This document shows, piece after piece, positions 1 to 9,179 of a DNA stretch of 64,000 nucleotides. Source of the stretch: Leptolyngbya iicbica LK. GTDB taxonomy: Bacteria; Cyanobacteriota; Cyanobacteriia; Phormidesmidales; Phormidesmidaceae. Below the pieces are notes generated by a model. That model saw only the letters and a program-made list of their open reading frames with translations. It searched no databases and was not told where the DNA came from. Location of the stretch: the NCBI RefSeq assembly GCF_004212215.1, contig NZ_QVFV01000004.1, forward strand, positions 62,001-126,000, in the 5' to 3' direction. A program made the position numbers and the translations under genes. Numbering within the stretch: the stretch's first letter is position 1; every line of letters begins with the position of its first letter.

Positions 1-2
1 CG

Positions 3-743
3 TTTTATCTCGCCCCATTTTTGCAAATCCCGATCGCCCACTATGTCAGCATGGGGTCGTTGACCGACGCGATGGACGCGGTGATTGCGCAAGTAACAAC
101 CCAGTTTCCGGGCACGGTGGGGGTGTGTACTCAGGCACAAGCGGCGACGTTGCCCCACGCTGAGACCTATCGGCCCATTGGCAGCGCGGTGGATTTGGCT
201 CTGTACGATTTTTGTGCGGAGCCAGGAGCAGCTCTGGGCTGGATGGGGCGTATTTCTCCTGAAAAAGGGTTGGAAGATGCGATCGCCGCCGCGCAGGCGA
301 CCCAAACGCCGCTCAAAATTCTCGGAAAGTTAGAAGATCAGGCTTATTGGGAGCATTTGCAAAAAAACTATCCTGAGGCTCCCATCCAGTATTTAGGCTT
401 TTTGGATACGCACGGGCTGCAGGCCGCCATTCGCGACTGCCGCGCCCTCTTGATGACACCTAAATGGGTCGAGGCGTTTGGCAATGTGGCGATCGAGGCG
501 ATGGCTTGCGGGGTGCCGGTGATTGCTTATCGACGCGGGGGGCCGACCGAAATCGTGCGTCCAGGCAAAACTGGATGGTTGGTTGAACCCGATAGCGTCG
601 TGGGATTGGTGGACGCGATCGCCCAAATTGCTCAACTGGATCGGTCTGCCTGTCGTCAACAGGCCGAGGCTGAATATTCCCTTGATGCTCTCGCCCAGAG
701 ATACGAGCACTGGTTTCACGATATCTTGACCCGCTATGCCTAA
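3..743 (+). CDS. Glycosyltransferase family 4 (GT-B), 5' end outside the window
   Basis: This is the C-terminal half of a retaining GT-B glycosyltransferase, which would move a sugar from an activated nucleotide sugar to an unknown acceptor, probably for a cell-envelope or exported polysaccharide. The frame is open to the left edge, so the true start lies upstream. The visible part is the nucleotide-sugar-binding Rossmann domain: a GRISPEKG motif, then the EX7E motif in EAFGNVAIE and the following ACGVPVIAY loop, as in glycogen-synthase-like GT4 enzymes. The stop is at 741-743. The donor and acceptor cannot be told. The next gene is convergent, so nothing downstream helps. Confidence 0.88.
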   Translation, partial: FYLAPFLQIPIAHYVSMGSLTDAMDAVIAQVTTQFPGTVGVCTQAQAATLPHAETYRPIGSAVDLALYDFCAEPGAALGWMGRISPEKGLEDAIAAAQATQTPLKILGKLEDQAYWEHLQKNYPEAPIQYLGFLDTHGLQAAIRDCRALLMTPKWVEAFGNVAIEAMACGVPVIAYRRGGPTEIVRPGKTGWLVEPDSVVGLVDAIAQIAQLDRSACRQQAEAEYSLDALAQRYEHWFHDILTRYA

Positions 744-870
744 CAGTTGGGTCAACGGTGCGATGCGTGGATATTGGGTCAGAGCGGTAGTATGAGTCTT
801 TTGAGGGCCGACAGCCAGCAGTTTTTGCCGATGTGATGCCGATTTGGACTTCCAGTCTGTGGACGGCAGT

Positions 871-2136
871 TCAGTTGGCGAGCGGAGCCAGCACCGTTAA
901 GGCTTTGGGCAAACACTCAAACTCGGTTGCTTCGGCGGTCACAATTTCGCCATCAATCACCACTTTTTGCGGCGGCTCGGTGGTAATTTTGACGCGCTCG
1001 GTGCGCAGGCGAATGATGTCTTCTCGCTGGGTCGGCGTATTTACCAGGGCCGACGCAAATAGACTGGTCAGGGTATTGAGACCTTGCAAGCGGGTCTGTG
1101 GTGTGGCGATCGTGACATCTAACAAGCCGTCATCCACAATGACTTGACCAAAGCCTTGGGCTAGCACTGAAGTCGCTGGGGCGGCGTTCGCTACGGTAAT
1201 GGTGCCGGTTTGCACCTCGGTTTTTTCGCCATCCAGATCGATAATCGCTTTGAAGGCGGTTTGTTCTTGAAATTGCTGGACTCCCGCCAACAGGTAGGCT
1301 AAGACCCCTAGGCGATTTTTGAGTTCGCGGTTGGCGCGATCGACCATTTCGGCCTCAAAGCCAATACCCGCTAAGAGCACATAGGGCTGACCATTACAGC
1401 GAGCGACGTCGACGACTCGGGTCGTGCCGGCCAAAATCGTGTCGCAGGCGCCCCGAATGCCGTTAGCAATGCCGAGTGCCCCGGCAAACGCATTGGCGGT
1501 GCCGCGGGGAATGATGCCGAGGGGAATGTCGGTGTTGACTAAGCTGCTGGCGACTGCGGAAACGGTACCGTCGCCCCCCGAGGCGAGCACGATGTCGGCT
1601 CCGGCGGCGATCGCCTGTTGGGCTTGCTCTGCCGGGTTCGCCTCAGCGCTGGTAAACACGACCTTGAGGTGGATTTGGGGTTCTAACAAGCTGCGAATGA
1701 GCGCCAGATCTTGATCGGGATTGCTCTGTCCCGACACTGGGTTAAAGATGAGATGAGCAACCTGTGATTTTTGCAGCGTGGCTAACACCGCATCTGCGGT
1801 TGCCAAGTTGGTAGCAAGGGGCACGTTGTAAACTTCGCAGACTCGGAGTAATGCCCGAATATCAGGTTCATGGGGTTGCGCATAGAGCGGATCGACTAAA
1901 AAAATCACCGCTACAACATTGCCGGCCACGACCTGGGCCGCAATTTGGGTGTCGCCCCCCAGGGGGCCTGAGGCCATGCGTTCAACGGTCAGTTCGGTCG
2001 CTTGGTTGATGCGCTGTCCGGTGGTGCCAGTGGCCAGCAAATGATATTTGGCGAGCACTGCACGATGCTGGGCGACAAACGTCACCATGTCATCTTTTTT
2101 ACTGTCGTGGGCGATGAGCGCAATGCAATTTGGCAT
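871..2136 (-). CDS. Methylglyoxal synthase / diacylglycerol kinase-like fusion protein
   Basis: The 421-residue protein has two domains. Residues 1-122 are a methylglyoxal synthase (dihydroxyacetone phosphate to methylglyoxal plus phosphate): HD at 10-11 and K14, ATGTTG near 36-40, SGPLGGD at 57-62 and DP...H..D at 82-92 match the family's phosphate-binding and catalytic residues. Residues 127-421 are a lipid/diacylglycerol-kinase catalytic domain with SGGDGT near 186-191 and PRGTANAFA near 210-218. I chose the ATG at 2136 because the MgsA fold begins there; in-frame codons reach 2199. Methylglyoxal synthase alone is about 150 residues in E. coli, so the fusion is notable. The lipid substrate of the kinase half is unknown. 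Confidence 0.88.
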   Translation of the reverse strand: MPNCIALIAHDSKKDDMVTFVAQHRAVLAKYHLLATGTTGQRINQATELTVERMASGPLGGDTQIAAQVVAGNVVAVIFLVDPLYAQPHEPDIRALLRVCEVYNVPLATNLATADAVLATLQKSQVAHLIFNPVSGQSNPDQDLALIRSLLEPQIHLKVVFTSAEANPAEQAQQAIAAGADIVLASGGDGTVSAVASSLVNTDIPLGIIPRGTANAFAGALGIANGIRGACDTILAGTTRVVDVARCNGQPYVLLAGIGFEAEMVDRANRELKNRLGVLAYLLAGVQQFQEQTAFKAIIDLDGEKTEVQTGTITVANAAPATSVLAQGFGQVIVDDGLLDVTIATPQTRLQGLNTLTSLFASALVNTPTQREDIIRLRTERVKITTEPPQKVVIDGEIVTAEATEFECLPKALTVLAPLAN

Positions 2137-2358
2137 CTGGTAAACCCCGATCAACATCGGCCAGTTGGATCGGCAATTTACCCCCAATGGCTTCACCAAA
2201 TCATAGCTCTAGAGCCATGCATAGCTGACTCTGGACACGGGAAATCACAGTTTCCGGAATACTGTCGGTTGGGAAGAAATTCTTATAGAACGGTCGTCTC
2301 TGCCTGGCAAATGACTACCATGCAGGCAGCGATCGCTACGCTGAAAAGGAACCTGACT

Positions 2359-2709
2359 ATGAACGACCGACCTCCCCTAGCTCGCTCTAGCCGCATGCTG
2401 TTGACGACCCTGGAAAGCGTGCCCGGCCATAAAACGGTCAAGCATTTGGGACTTGTGCAAGGCAGTACCGTGCGGGCCAAAAATGTCGGGCGTGATATCG
2501 CTGCTGGGCTCAAAAATATTGTCGGTGGAGAACTGAAAGGTTATACCGAGTTGCTGCAAGAAGCGCGTCAAGAAGCGACCCAGCGCATGATGCAAGAGGC
2601 CAGCAAAATGGGGGCAAATGCAGTGGTCAACATACGCTTTGCGACTTCATCGCTGACTCAGGGAGCGGCGGAATTGTTCGTCTACGGCACCGCCGTACAG
2701 ATTGACTAA
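2359..2709 (+). CDS. YbjQ (UPF0145)-like protein, first of a tandem pair
   Basis: This small 116-residue protein belongs to the YbjQ/UPF0145 heavy-metal-binding-like family. It shows the VQGSTVRAKNVGRDI segment and the paired 'ALQEAR.EA...M...A...GANAVVNIRF' type helix and strand, ending in FVYGTAVQI. The biochemical function of the family is not established, and metal binding is only inferred from the fold. The start at ATG 2359 is preceded by AAAGGA about 9 nt upstream; upstream in-frame codons are not YbjQ-like. The gene is followed almost at once (4 nt gap to the next ATG) by a second YbjQ-domain gene, so the two are probably co-transcribed. Confidence 0.82.
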   Translation: MNDRPPLARSSRMLLTTLESVPGHKTVKHLGLVQGSTVRAKNVGRDIAAGLKNIVGGELKGYTELLQEARQEATQRMMQEASKMGANAVVNIRFATSSLTQGAAELFVYGTAVQID

Positions 2710-2713
2710 AGCT

Positions 2714-3154
2714 ATGGATGTTTTAGGGGTTTTTCTCATCCTGTTGGCAGTCGGGTTCTTTGCCGGGTCTTATACCGAGAAGAAACATCTGCAAGATTTG
2801 CACGATCGCGAGTATCGCACTCGGCAAATTAAATTGGTCAACATTGGCGCCAAAACGCGATTGAAAGAAGTCGATCGCTCCAAGCTCTTTGTGGGGAGCG
2901 TGGTGATTTCGTCCGATTATTTTAAAACTTTTGTAGCGGGGTGGATGAATTTTTTCGGTGGCCGCATCAGTGTCTTTGAGTCGTTAGTTGAACGGGGTCG
3001 CCGCGAAGCCATTCTCCGGATGAAGGAAGACGCGATGCAATGGGGAGCCCGTCAGGTTGTCAATGTGCGCTTGGAAACGGCGGAACTCGGCGGCAACAAT
3101 GGCAACGGTGTCGTCTCGATTGAAGTGATTGCCTACGGGACTGGTGTGCAGTAG
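2714..3154 (+). CDS. Membrane-anchored YbjQ-like protein, second of the pair
   Basis: The 146-residue protein starts with one hydrophobic segment (VLGVFLILLAVGFFAGSY), probably a membrane anchor or uncleaved signal. A YbjQ-like domain follows, with the GSVVISSDYFK strand and the helix containing ERGRREAILRMKEDA, and the usual ARQVVNVRLET strand. It ends with IEVIAYGTGVQ, which parallels the end of the preceding gene. ATG 2714 lies 4 nt after the stop of that gene, although an in-frame TTG overlaps it at 2702. One member is soluble and one is membrane-bound, which suggests a paired assembly at the membrane; that is inference. Function unknown. Confidence 0.78.
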   Translation: MDVLGVFLILLAVGFFAGSYTEKKHLQDLHDREYRTRQIKLVNIGAKTRLKEVDRSKLFVGSVVISSDYFKTFVAGWMNFFGGRISVFESLVERGRREAILRMKEDAMQWGARQVVNVRLETAELGGNNGNGVVSIEVIAYGTGVQ

Positions 3155-3532
3155 CCATAGGTGTCAATTTGACCAATCGGGACAAAAGTCAATCAGCTCG
3201 GGACTGTCTTTGTTAATCTGGGCTGTTAATGTTGGGTTGAGTGCCAGGAGCAAACCTCACAAACGGCGGGGTAATCCTGACTTTTGGCGGTTTGTGACGT
3301 CGGCTGTCCACACTTCGATTGCCCCGGGATAGCCGAGACAGCTGTCCACACTTCGATTCAATCTCCATGCTTTAAACTTTTGGTCTCTCGGCACCTGACT
3401 ACGGATTGCGATAGCTTGGTCGCTAGCCTACGCAGCTCGACAGGTTGTGGAGGGCAGCTGCGGGGGCGCGATCGTCGCTCAAGGCTCAACACATCCCCGC
3501 CCGCGATCGCGACTGCCCCCATGACGATAGGG
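3155..3532. other. Intergenic stretch with a short direct repeat, no gene seen
   Basis: These 378 bases separate the second YbjQ gene from the convergent peptidoglycan-binding gene. No protein-like reading frame was found. The 18-mer GCTGTCCACACTTCGATT occurs twice, at 3303-3320 and 3341-3358. Several HIP1-type GCGATCGC motifs lie near 3470-3515. Confidence 0.6.
3303..3358. repeat. Direct repeat, 18 bp twice
   Basis: GCTGTCCACACTTCGATT at 3303-3320 is repeated exactly at 3341-3358, with 20 bp between. It has no obvious function and may be a remnant of a duplication. Confidence 0.7.
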
Positions 3533-4174
3533 CTATTGAAAGAGGGCTTGCCATGTCGCAGGGCCGACAATGCCATCCTCCGCGAGTTGCGCACTGCTTT
3601 GAAAGTTCATGACTGCGGCTTCTGTGCCGGGGCCAAAAATACCGTCGATCGCCCCTTCATAAAATCCCCGCATCTGTAAGTTTTCTTGCACACGGGCGAC
3701 CGCTGGCCCGACCATGCCCTCTCGCAAGATGGGTAAGGCGACAGGGGCATTATCTTCTGTTTCGGAGGGCGGATCGCTGGCGGCGGGGGGCGTTGCAGGC
3801 ACAGCAGGCGGCGTAAACTCCGTCGATGGATTGGGTAACAGCTTGGCCCAGGTCGCTGGCCCGACAATGCCGTCGTCGGTTAAGCCCGCATCAACTTGGA
3901 AGGCTTTGACAGCGGCTTCGGTGGTGAGCTCGTAACGACCGTCAATCGGCGCTTCGAAATAGCCGAGCAGGGTCAACATGCCTTGCAGTTCAGTGACGGT
4001 GTTGCCGCTGCTGCCCAGTCGTAAGGTCGGGCGACTGCTAGAGGTTTGAGCCAGTTCTACGGTGGCTGGGGCGATCGCGATCGTCGCAGTCGGCATCATG
4101 ACTACGGTCGTCGCGGCCAAACCCAGCAATAATCCAGAGCTAACTAAACGAGGGCGGAGACGAGCGCAATTCAT
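3533..4174 (-). CDS. Secreted protein with two peptidoglycan-binding domains
   Basis: The precursor of 213 residues begins with a Sec-type signal peptide (basic MNCARLRPR, hydrophobic SSGLLLGLAATTVV, Ala-rich end). Two PG_binding_1 domains follow, each with the family's pattern of LRLGSSG..V..LQ..L..LGY, AVKAFQ and DGIVGPATWAKL. A Pro/Ala/Thr-rich linker joins them. No catalytic domain is present, so it should anchor to or sense peptidoglycan in the periplasm rather than cut it. I chose ATG 4174 because the signal peptide starts there; the frame continues to 4255 without a better start. It is divergent from the next gene. Confidence 0.88.
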   Translation of the reverse strand: MNCARLRPRLVSSGLLLGLAATTVVMMPTATIAIAPATVELAQTSSSRPTLRLGSSGNTVTELQGMLTLLGYFEAPIDGRYELTTEAAVKAFQVDAGLTDDGIVGPATWAKLLPNPSTEFTPPAVPATPPAASDPPSETEDNAPVALPILREGMVGPAVARVQENLQMRGFYEGAIDGIFGPGTEAAVMNFQSSAQLAEDGIVGPATWQALFQ

Positions 4175-4316
4175 AGATTTCACGAGCGGGGTAAATAAAG
4201 TCAACAACAGAGTCCTCGAGGCCGTTGTGGGGGCCGCTATCGGCCAGTTAGGCATAAACTATACCCACAAATTTCCCATAGGGTACCGTAGAGTGCTAGA
4301 CGGTCAACGGATTCCT

Positions 4317-5138
4317 ATGGTTTCTTTTCGCAATAGCCAGTTTCAGGCAATTTTGGTCGGCATGGTGATGGCCGATGCCATCAGTCAGGGGCAGTTGCCT
4401 TGGGGCACTGTTGGAGAGGGGGCGGGGGCAGCGGCCCAGCGCTGGTCAGAGGGTGCGATCGCCCAGGCTGATTGGTGCCACGCGATCGCCGCTACCCTCA
4501 CGCGGTCAACCCCTTCTCCAATATCCGAGGCTGGAGCGATCGGGGCTGAGCCTGAGACTGTGGTGGACTTGCTGGCCGACCTCCCGCGATTGCTCAGCAT
4601 GCTTGACCGTCCGCCATCTCGGACTGCTTGCGGAGACGCTTCTCAGACAACTCTCTCAGCCCTTTTTTACGATTGTTTGCAAGCCAGCCTTCGACAAGAT
4701 GTGGTCGCCCTGGGTGCCTTAAGGCAGCAGATATCGCCCGACAGCTTGGGGGCAAAGCCGTCGCCACCGATGGCAGCACTCAGGGGGGCATTGGAATTGC
4801 TATTAACAGCCCAAGGTGACTTTCAGCTCGCCGTGGGACAGGGTTTGCAGTCACCCACGGCTCCCTCTGGCAGTGTGCTGTTGACGGCGATTCTCAGTGC
4901 GGGGTGGGGTGATTTGCCGAGCCTGCCGATCCGCCATCGACACTGGCTTCAACAACCGAGTCCGTTTCTACAAAACTGGCTGCAACAACGCTGGCAGATT
5001 GCCACCGCCACGCAACTGGCGCTATGGGCTGAAACCCTATGGCAACGTTGGTCTGGACAATATGGTGAGAGGTCAGTGCGATCGCCCCTGGTTGCAATTC
5101 AACCTCTGGTTCCGGCGGCTCACAGCGCCTATCGGTAA
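4317..5138 (+). CDS. Divergent ADP-ribosylglycohydrolase-like protein, uncertain
   Basis: The 273-residue protein is alanine- and leucine-rich and all-helical in appearance. The opening FQAILVGMVMADAIS resembles the start of ADP-ribosylglycohydrolases ('..AI.G...GDA.G'), and the region WLQQPSPFLQNWLQQRW recalls a later helix of that fold. I do not see the acidic metal-binding motifs required for hydrolase activity. If the homology is real it is probably a non-catalytic relative. ATG 4317 fits the start of the conserved part. The gene is divergent from the peptidoglycan-binding gene, with 142 bp of shared upstream DNA. Function unknown. Confidence 0.6.
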   Translation: MVSFRNSQFQAILVGMVMADAISQGQLPWGTVGEGAGAAAQRWSEGAIAQADWCHAIAATLTRSTPSPISEAGAIGAEPETVVDLLADLPRLLSMLDRPPSRTACGDASQTTLSALFYDCLQASLRQDVVALGALRQQISPDSLGAKPSPPMAALRGALELLLTAQGDFQLAVGQGLQSPTAPSGSVLLTAILSAGWGDLPSLPIRHRHWLQQPSPFLQNWLQQRWQIATATQLALWAETLWQRWSGQYGERSVRSPLVAIQPLVPAAHSAYR

Positions 5139-5497
5139 CCCAACTTTATGGCGTCTATAATGTCGAAATAGTGACTCATAAGAGCATGATGAAACGACTA
5201 GGCGTTTGAGTACTGGTTGGCTGTGGCCCCAGCGATGACATCTACCCACTAACGACTGCGTGGCCCTGAGCACTGCTGTCATATCCTCCGCGTTCGATCA
5301 GGTTCCGAACTCTTTAAAGTGAAAGAACGATCAATGAAAGAACGGCCGACTTGCAAAGTGCCCTGTGGTTATACGACTTTTGACTGGTGTGAACAAGCTT
5401 TCAACCGAGGCATAGAGGCATACGTTAATGGTTAAAAAGATGTGTCAGCGCTGCTGCTTATCGATACTTTTACACGGATCGGTCACCCCTAATTGAG
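5139..5497. other. Intergenic region upstream of the PgpH gene
   Basis: These 359 bases hold no credible reading frame. TGAAAGAACG occurs at 5320-5329 and again at 5335-5344, a 15-bp-period direct repeat about 155 bp before the next start, and could be a protein-binding site. No clear promoter hexamers were recognised. Confidence 0.5.
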
Positions 5498-8071
5498 ATG
5501 ACCATGAACAAAATTTGGCGATGGTTGCAGCAGACACCGCTCGGGTCAACCCCTAAGGCACATGCCTCAGGAGAAGATTCGGTGGGTGAAGCTGCCGATC
5601 ACCGTTCGCCCACCCCACGCTCCTTATCTCTACGGGGACCGGCACGACGCTTCTGGTCCCGACGCCGGGTCGAAGGGTTGCTGATTCCGACGCTGCCGCC
5701 CCCGCCGAGTGTGCCCCGATCGCGCCCTTGCGATCGCCGCCGCACTCATCGGGTGCGTCCGGCGATCGCGCTGAGTCTCTCGGTGCTGGCGCTCACTGCC
5801 GCCATGGGACAGCGCTACTATCGCCAACCGGAACTCCAAGTCGGCACGCTATCGCCCAAAACGGTGATTGCGCCTGATAGTGCCTCGGTCGTTGACGAAG
5901 AAACCACAGAAGCCCAAAGAACCGCCGCCCGTAATGGTGCAGTGCCGGTTTTGGTGCCTAACCTGGAAGCCAATCAAAGCATTAAAAATTCCCTTGATAA
6001 TCTGCTGAAGCAGGCGGAAATCGTGCGAGAGCAGGCAGGCGACTTTCCCTTAATTGACGGACGTCAATTGCCGACAGCTACCCAAACTTACATTCGCGAA
6101 GCCCCCACGGCTGAGTGGGAGCCGGTTTGGTCTGTCGTCATCGCGGTGGCGAGTGATTTGCAAGGCACTGACAACACCACGCCGCCGCTCACGCTCCTCA
6201 TCCAACAGCCAGAATATGCTGACTTAACGGCCACCCAACAAAAAGTTGCTCGCGACTTGGTCCGTTACCAACAGCGGTCTGCGGCGTTAGACCTGGAAGC
6301 CTTGCAACTGATTTTTGAAACATCCCGCAACAATTTTCGTCGGGCTAAAGAGGGGCTGACTCGCCTAGCCGAAGTTGATCGCGCGATTCCCCAGATGCCG
6401 GTGTTATTACGCCTGTCCGATGCTGAATGGCGCACCGTCCGTCAGCAGGTCCGGCGGACGCTAGATTTGATGTTGCTACAGGGGATTCCAGAAGGCGTCC
6501 AGTCAGATCAGCTGGCGATCGCCGTTAACGAACACTTGCAGAGCCAAATTCCCTCATCAGCCCAAGATTTAGGCCAAGCGTTGATCATGACGGTCTTGGG
6601 GCCAAACTTAATCCAAGATCCTGAAAAAACCCGAGCCCAAGCCGAAGCTGCTGCTGAAAAGGTTGAACCCGTGACGGTCAGAGTGCAAGCGGGTGACATT
6701 ATCGTGCGTCAAGGGCAGGAGATTGATCAGCCGACGTTCGTGCTGTTGGATTATTTTGCCCTCAGTCAGCGGCGGTTGAATGTAACGGGACTGTTAGGCT
6801 TTGGCGTTTTGATGGCCGGTGGGGTCGCCATCTTTCTCGTGGTGGAACGCACCCGTCGCCCTGGCCTCCGAGGCCCCGATTATGTCTTAGTGCTGTGTAT
6901 GATTTTGGGGGTTTCCGGCCTGAGTATCTTGGGCTTTGCCGTCTACAGTTTGCCGGCTGTGGGCTTATTGGCGAGCAGTTTTTATGGCACGGCCCTCGGA
7001 GCGACGTTGGTCGGGCTCACAGCGCTGTTGTTGCCAGTGGGTACCCGAGTGAGCCCGGTGCCGTTGCTGGCCAGTGCGGCTGGCGGTTTAGTCTGTAGCC
7101 TCATTGCGCCCCGTCTGCGATCGCGAGAAGAGCTGGCGCTGCTCGGTGGGGTCGTCGGCATCATTCAAGGGGCGGTCTATCTGGTGCTTACGTGGATGAT
7201 TAGTCCTGTCGCGTTGACCACCTGGTATTTGCCGCTGACCGGGGCCATTCTGCAAGGGATTTACGGCGTCGTTTCGAGTGTCGTTGCCCTGGGGCTCAGC
7301 CCTTATTTAGAGCATGTGTTTGACCTGGTGACGCCGATTCGCCTGGCGGAGCTATCGAGTCCTAACCGACCGATGTTACAACGTCTGGCTTCCGAAGCGC
7401 CGGGCACCTTTCAGCACACGCTATTTGTGGCCTCGTTAGCAGAAGCCGCCGCGCGATCGCTCCGCTGCAACGTTGAACTCGTGCGGGCTGGCACCTTGTA
7501 CCACGACATCGGCAAGATGCATGACCCGGAAGGGTTCATTGAAAATCAGATGGGTGGCCCTAACAAACACGACGAAATTGACGACCCCTGGGTGAGTGCC
7601 GACATTATCAAAAAGCATGTGAGTCAAGGTTTAGTGATGGCGCGTCGCTGTCGCTTGCCCCGGGCTGTGCGGGCCTTTATTCCTGAGCACCAGGGCACGA
7701 TGCTGATCAGTTATTTTCACCATCGGGCGATGGAGTTGGCGAAGGACGATCCCAACATCACTGTTGAAGAATTGAATTTCCGCTATGACGGCCCGATTCC
7801 GCAATCACCCGAAACGGGCATTGTGATGCTGGCCGACTCTTGTGAAGCGGCCCTGCGATCGCTCAAAGATGCCACGCCTTCGGAAGCGTTGGCCATGGTC
7901 AACCGCATTCTCAAAGCCCGCTGGCGCGATGGGCAACTGGTTGACTCGGGCTTAACGCGAGAGCACATGAGCATCATCGCCCAAGTGTTTGTGCAGGTTT
8001 GGCAGCAATATAACCACAAGCGCATTGCCTATCCTAAGAGTGTGCTGAATCCGGTGGCGGGTCGCTCTTAG
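5498..8071 (+). CDS. pgpH: 7TMR-HD family phosphohydrolase, PgpH-type cyclic-di-AMP phosphodiesterase
   Basis: The 857-residue protein has the full PgpH order. A basic cytoplasmic N-terminus with one membrane helix is followed by an extracellular 7TMR-HDED domain (roughly residues 115-400). About seven membrane helices follow (430-620), then a cytoplasmic HD domain with SEAPGTFQHTL, YHDIGKMHDPE near residue 669, and later PEHQGTMLISYF. In Listeria and other bacteria this family hydrolyses cyclic di-AMP, so here it most likely lowers that messenger and thus affects potassium and osmotic control. The start at ATG 5498 has a second in-frame ATG two codons later. ComFB, a reported cyclic-dinucleotide receptor, lies 3.7 kb downstream. 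Confidence 0.9.
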   Translation: MTMNKIWRWLQQTPLGSTPKAHASGEDSVGEAADHRSPTPRSLSLRGPARRFWSRRRVEGLLIPTLPPPPSVPRSRPCDRRRTHRVRPAIALSLSVLALTAAMGQRYYRQPELQVGTLSPKTVIAPDSASVVDEETTEAQRTAARNGAVPVLVPNLEANQSIKNSLDNLLKQAEIVREQAGDFPLIDGRQLPTATQTYIREAPTAEWEPVWSVVIAVASDLQGTDNTTPPLTLLIQQPEYADLTATQQKVARDLVRYQQRSAALDLEALQLIFETSRNNFRRAKEGLTRLAEVDRAIPQMPVLLRLSDAEWRTVRQQVRRTLDLMLLQGIPEGVQSDQLAIAVNEHLQSQIPSSAQDLGQALIMTVLGPNLIQDPEKTRAQAEAAAEKVEPVTVRVQAGDIIVRQGQEIDQPTFVLLDYFALSQRRLNVTGLLGFGVLMAGGVAIFLVVERTRRPGLRGPDYVLVLCMILGVSGLSILGFAVYSLPAVGLLASSFYGTALGATLVGLTALLLPVGTRVSPVPLLASAAGGLVCSLIAPRLRSREELALLGGVVGIIQGAVYLVLTWMISPVALTTWYLPLTGAILQGIYGVVSSVVALGLSPYLEHVFDLVTPIRLAELSSPNRPMLQRLASEAPGTFQHTLFVASLAEAAARSLRCNVELVRAGTLYHDIGKMHDPEGFIENQMGGPNKHDEIDDPWVSADIIKKHVSQGLVMARRCRLPRAVRAFIPEHQGTMLISYFHHRAMELAKDDPNITVEELNFRYDGPIPQSPETGIVMLADSCEAALRSLKDATPSEALAMVNRILKARWRDGQLVDSGLTREHMSIIAQVFVQVWQQYNHKRIAYPKSVLNPVAGRS

Positions 8072-8215
8072 CTAACGCGATCGCCCTGAAATCCTGTGAC
8101 GGAACATCCTCGCGCTGGTAAAAGGTTAAGTCCTTGCAATCTTGCGGATCGGTTTCTGAAAATCTGATCCACACTGGGTGTGGCGATCTACCCCGGTCAA
8201 AAGGAGACGTTGAAG

Positions 8216-9091
8216 ATGCCGAAGGCTAAAGCGCTGGGAAATACCTTTTTGAAGGCAGAGCCGATTCCCTCTAGTGACTTAAGCGATAAAGAAAAAATCT
8301 ATGTTCCCGAAGGGCATGAATTTTTCATTTATCGCTATGCGCCAGACCGCAACCAGCACGTATTTATGGAGCTCGCGTCCCCGTTTCCGACCTTAGATCG
8401 CGAGACTAAGCTCCAAAAGGTTTACGCCTACGATCCTCACATTGAGATTGAGGGGGAAAAAGATAACGTCCCCGATAGTAAGCTGCCCCTAGACACGACG
8501 AAGCTAATCAAGCTCCAGGTGCCTTACTTTCAGCAAAACGACAACGACTCACGGGTCTTTGGGGCGGGTTGGCGACAGTGCAACACCACCAGTAACTGTA
8601 TGTTGGCCGATTATCTCTTGCAGGGCGCGCTGACCAAAGCCGCCAAGCAGAAGGGCTATCCGGAACCAGAGTCGGTATTTATGCGGATTGTGTCGAAGTA
8701 TGGGGACACGATCGATCATCCGGCCCAAACGAAGGCGCTGCAGGAAATCGGCATCAATTCCTATTTCAGTCGTTCGATTTCTTCTAAAGATGTCATGCTG
8801 TCCCTCAGCTATGGCATTCCGATGGTGGTGGGGTTTGCGTATAAAAGCAGTGGCCATATCTGCGTGATTGTGGGCCATGACCCTGTCAATCGTAAGTTTT
8901 TGGTACACGATCCCTACGGCATTCGCTACGGTGCCAGCGACTCTTACGACATCAATGCTTGGGCGGCGTTTGACCCCTACTCCTACGATGTGATGCAACG
9001 CATCTTTTGGGATATGGGTAACGAGGCGGGTTGGGGCCGCGTGGTCACTAGCGTTAATGGCAAACCCACCGGTTTACCAACTGGACTATAA
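8216..9091 (+). CDS. C39-like papain-fold peptidase family protein
   Basis: The 291-residue protein has a C-terminal C39_2-type papain-fold domain: candidate nucleophile C122 in WRQCNTTSNC, histidine H214 in SSGHICVIVGHD, and aspartate D232 in VHDPYG. The N-terminal 95 residues are an uncharacterised beta-rich part. There is no clear signal peptide, so it is probably cytoplasmic or exported by another route. ATG 8216 was chosen over an upstream GTG at 8180 because AAGGAG sits at 8201-8206 at good spacing. The substrate is unknown. It stands alone between the PgpH gene and enolase. Confidence 0.8.
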   Translation: MPKAKALGNTFLKAEPIPSSDLSDKEKIYVPEGHEFFIYRYAPDRNQHVFMELASPFPTLDRETKLQKVYAYDPHIEIEGEKDNVPDSKLPLDTTKLIKLQVPYFQQNDNDSRVFGAGWRQCNTTSNCMLADYLLQGALTKAAKQKGYPEPESVFMRIVSKYGDTIDHPAQTKALQEIGINSYFSRSISSKDVMLSLSYGIPMVVGFAYKSSGHICVIVGHDPVNRKFLVHDPYGIRYGASDSYDINAWAAFDPYSYDVMQRIFWDMGNEAGWGRVVTSVNGKPTGLPTGL

Positions 9092-9179
9092 CTGCGGCAG
9101 GCAGGCCTCGACAGATGTCAACGAGCTTTGACAAAAGCTGTGATGTGTCCGGGATTCATCCTCCAATTTGGAAAAAATT

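Noticed and set aside
2002-2358. N-terminal extension of the first YbjQ gene
   Set aside because: These codons overlap the MgsA fusion in antisense, do not look YbjQ-like, and a proper ribosome binding site precedes ATG 2359.
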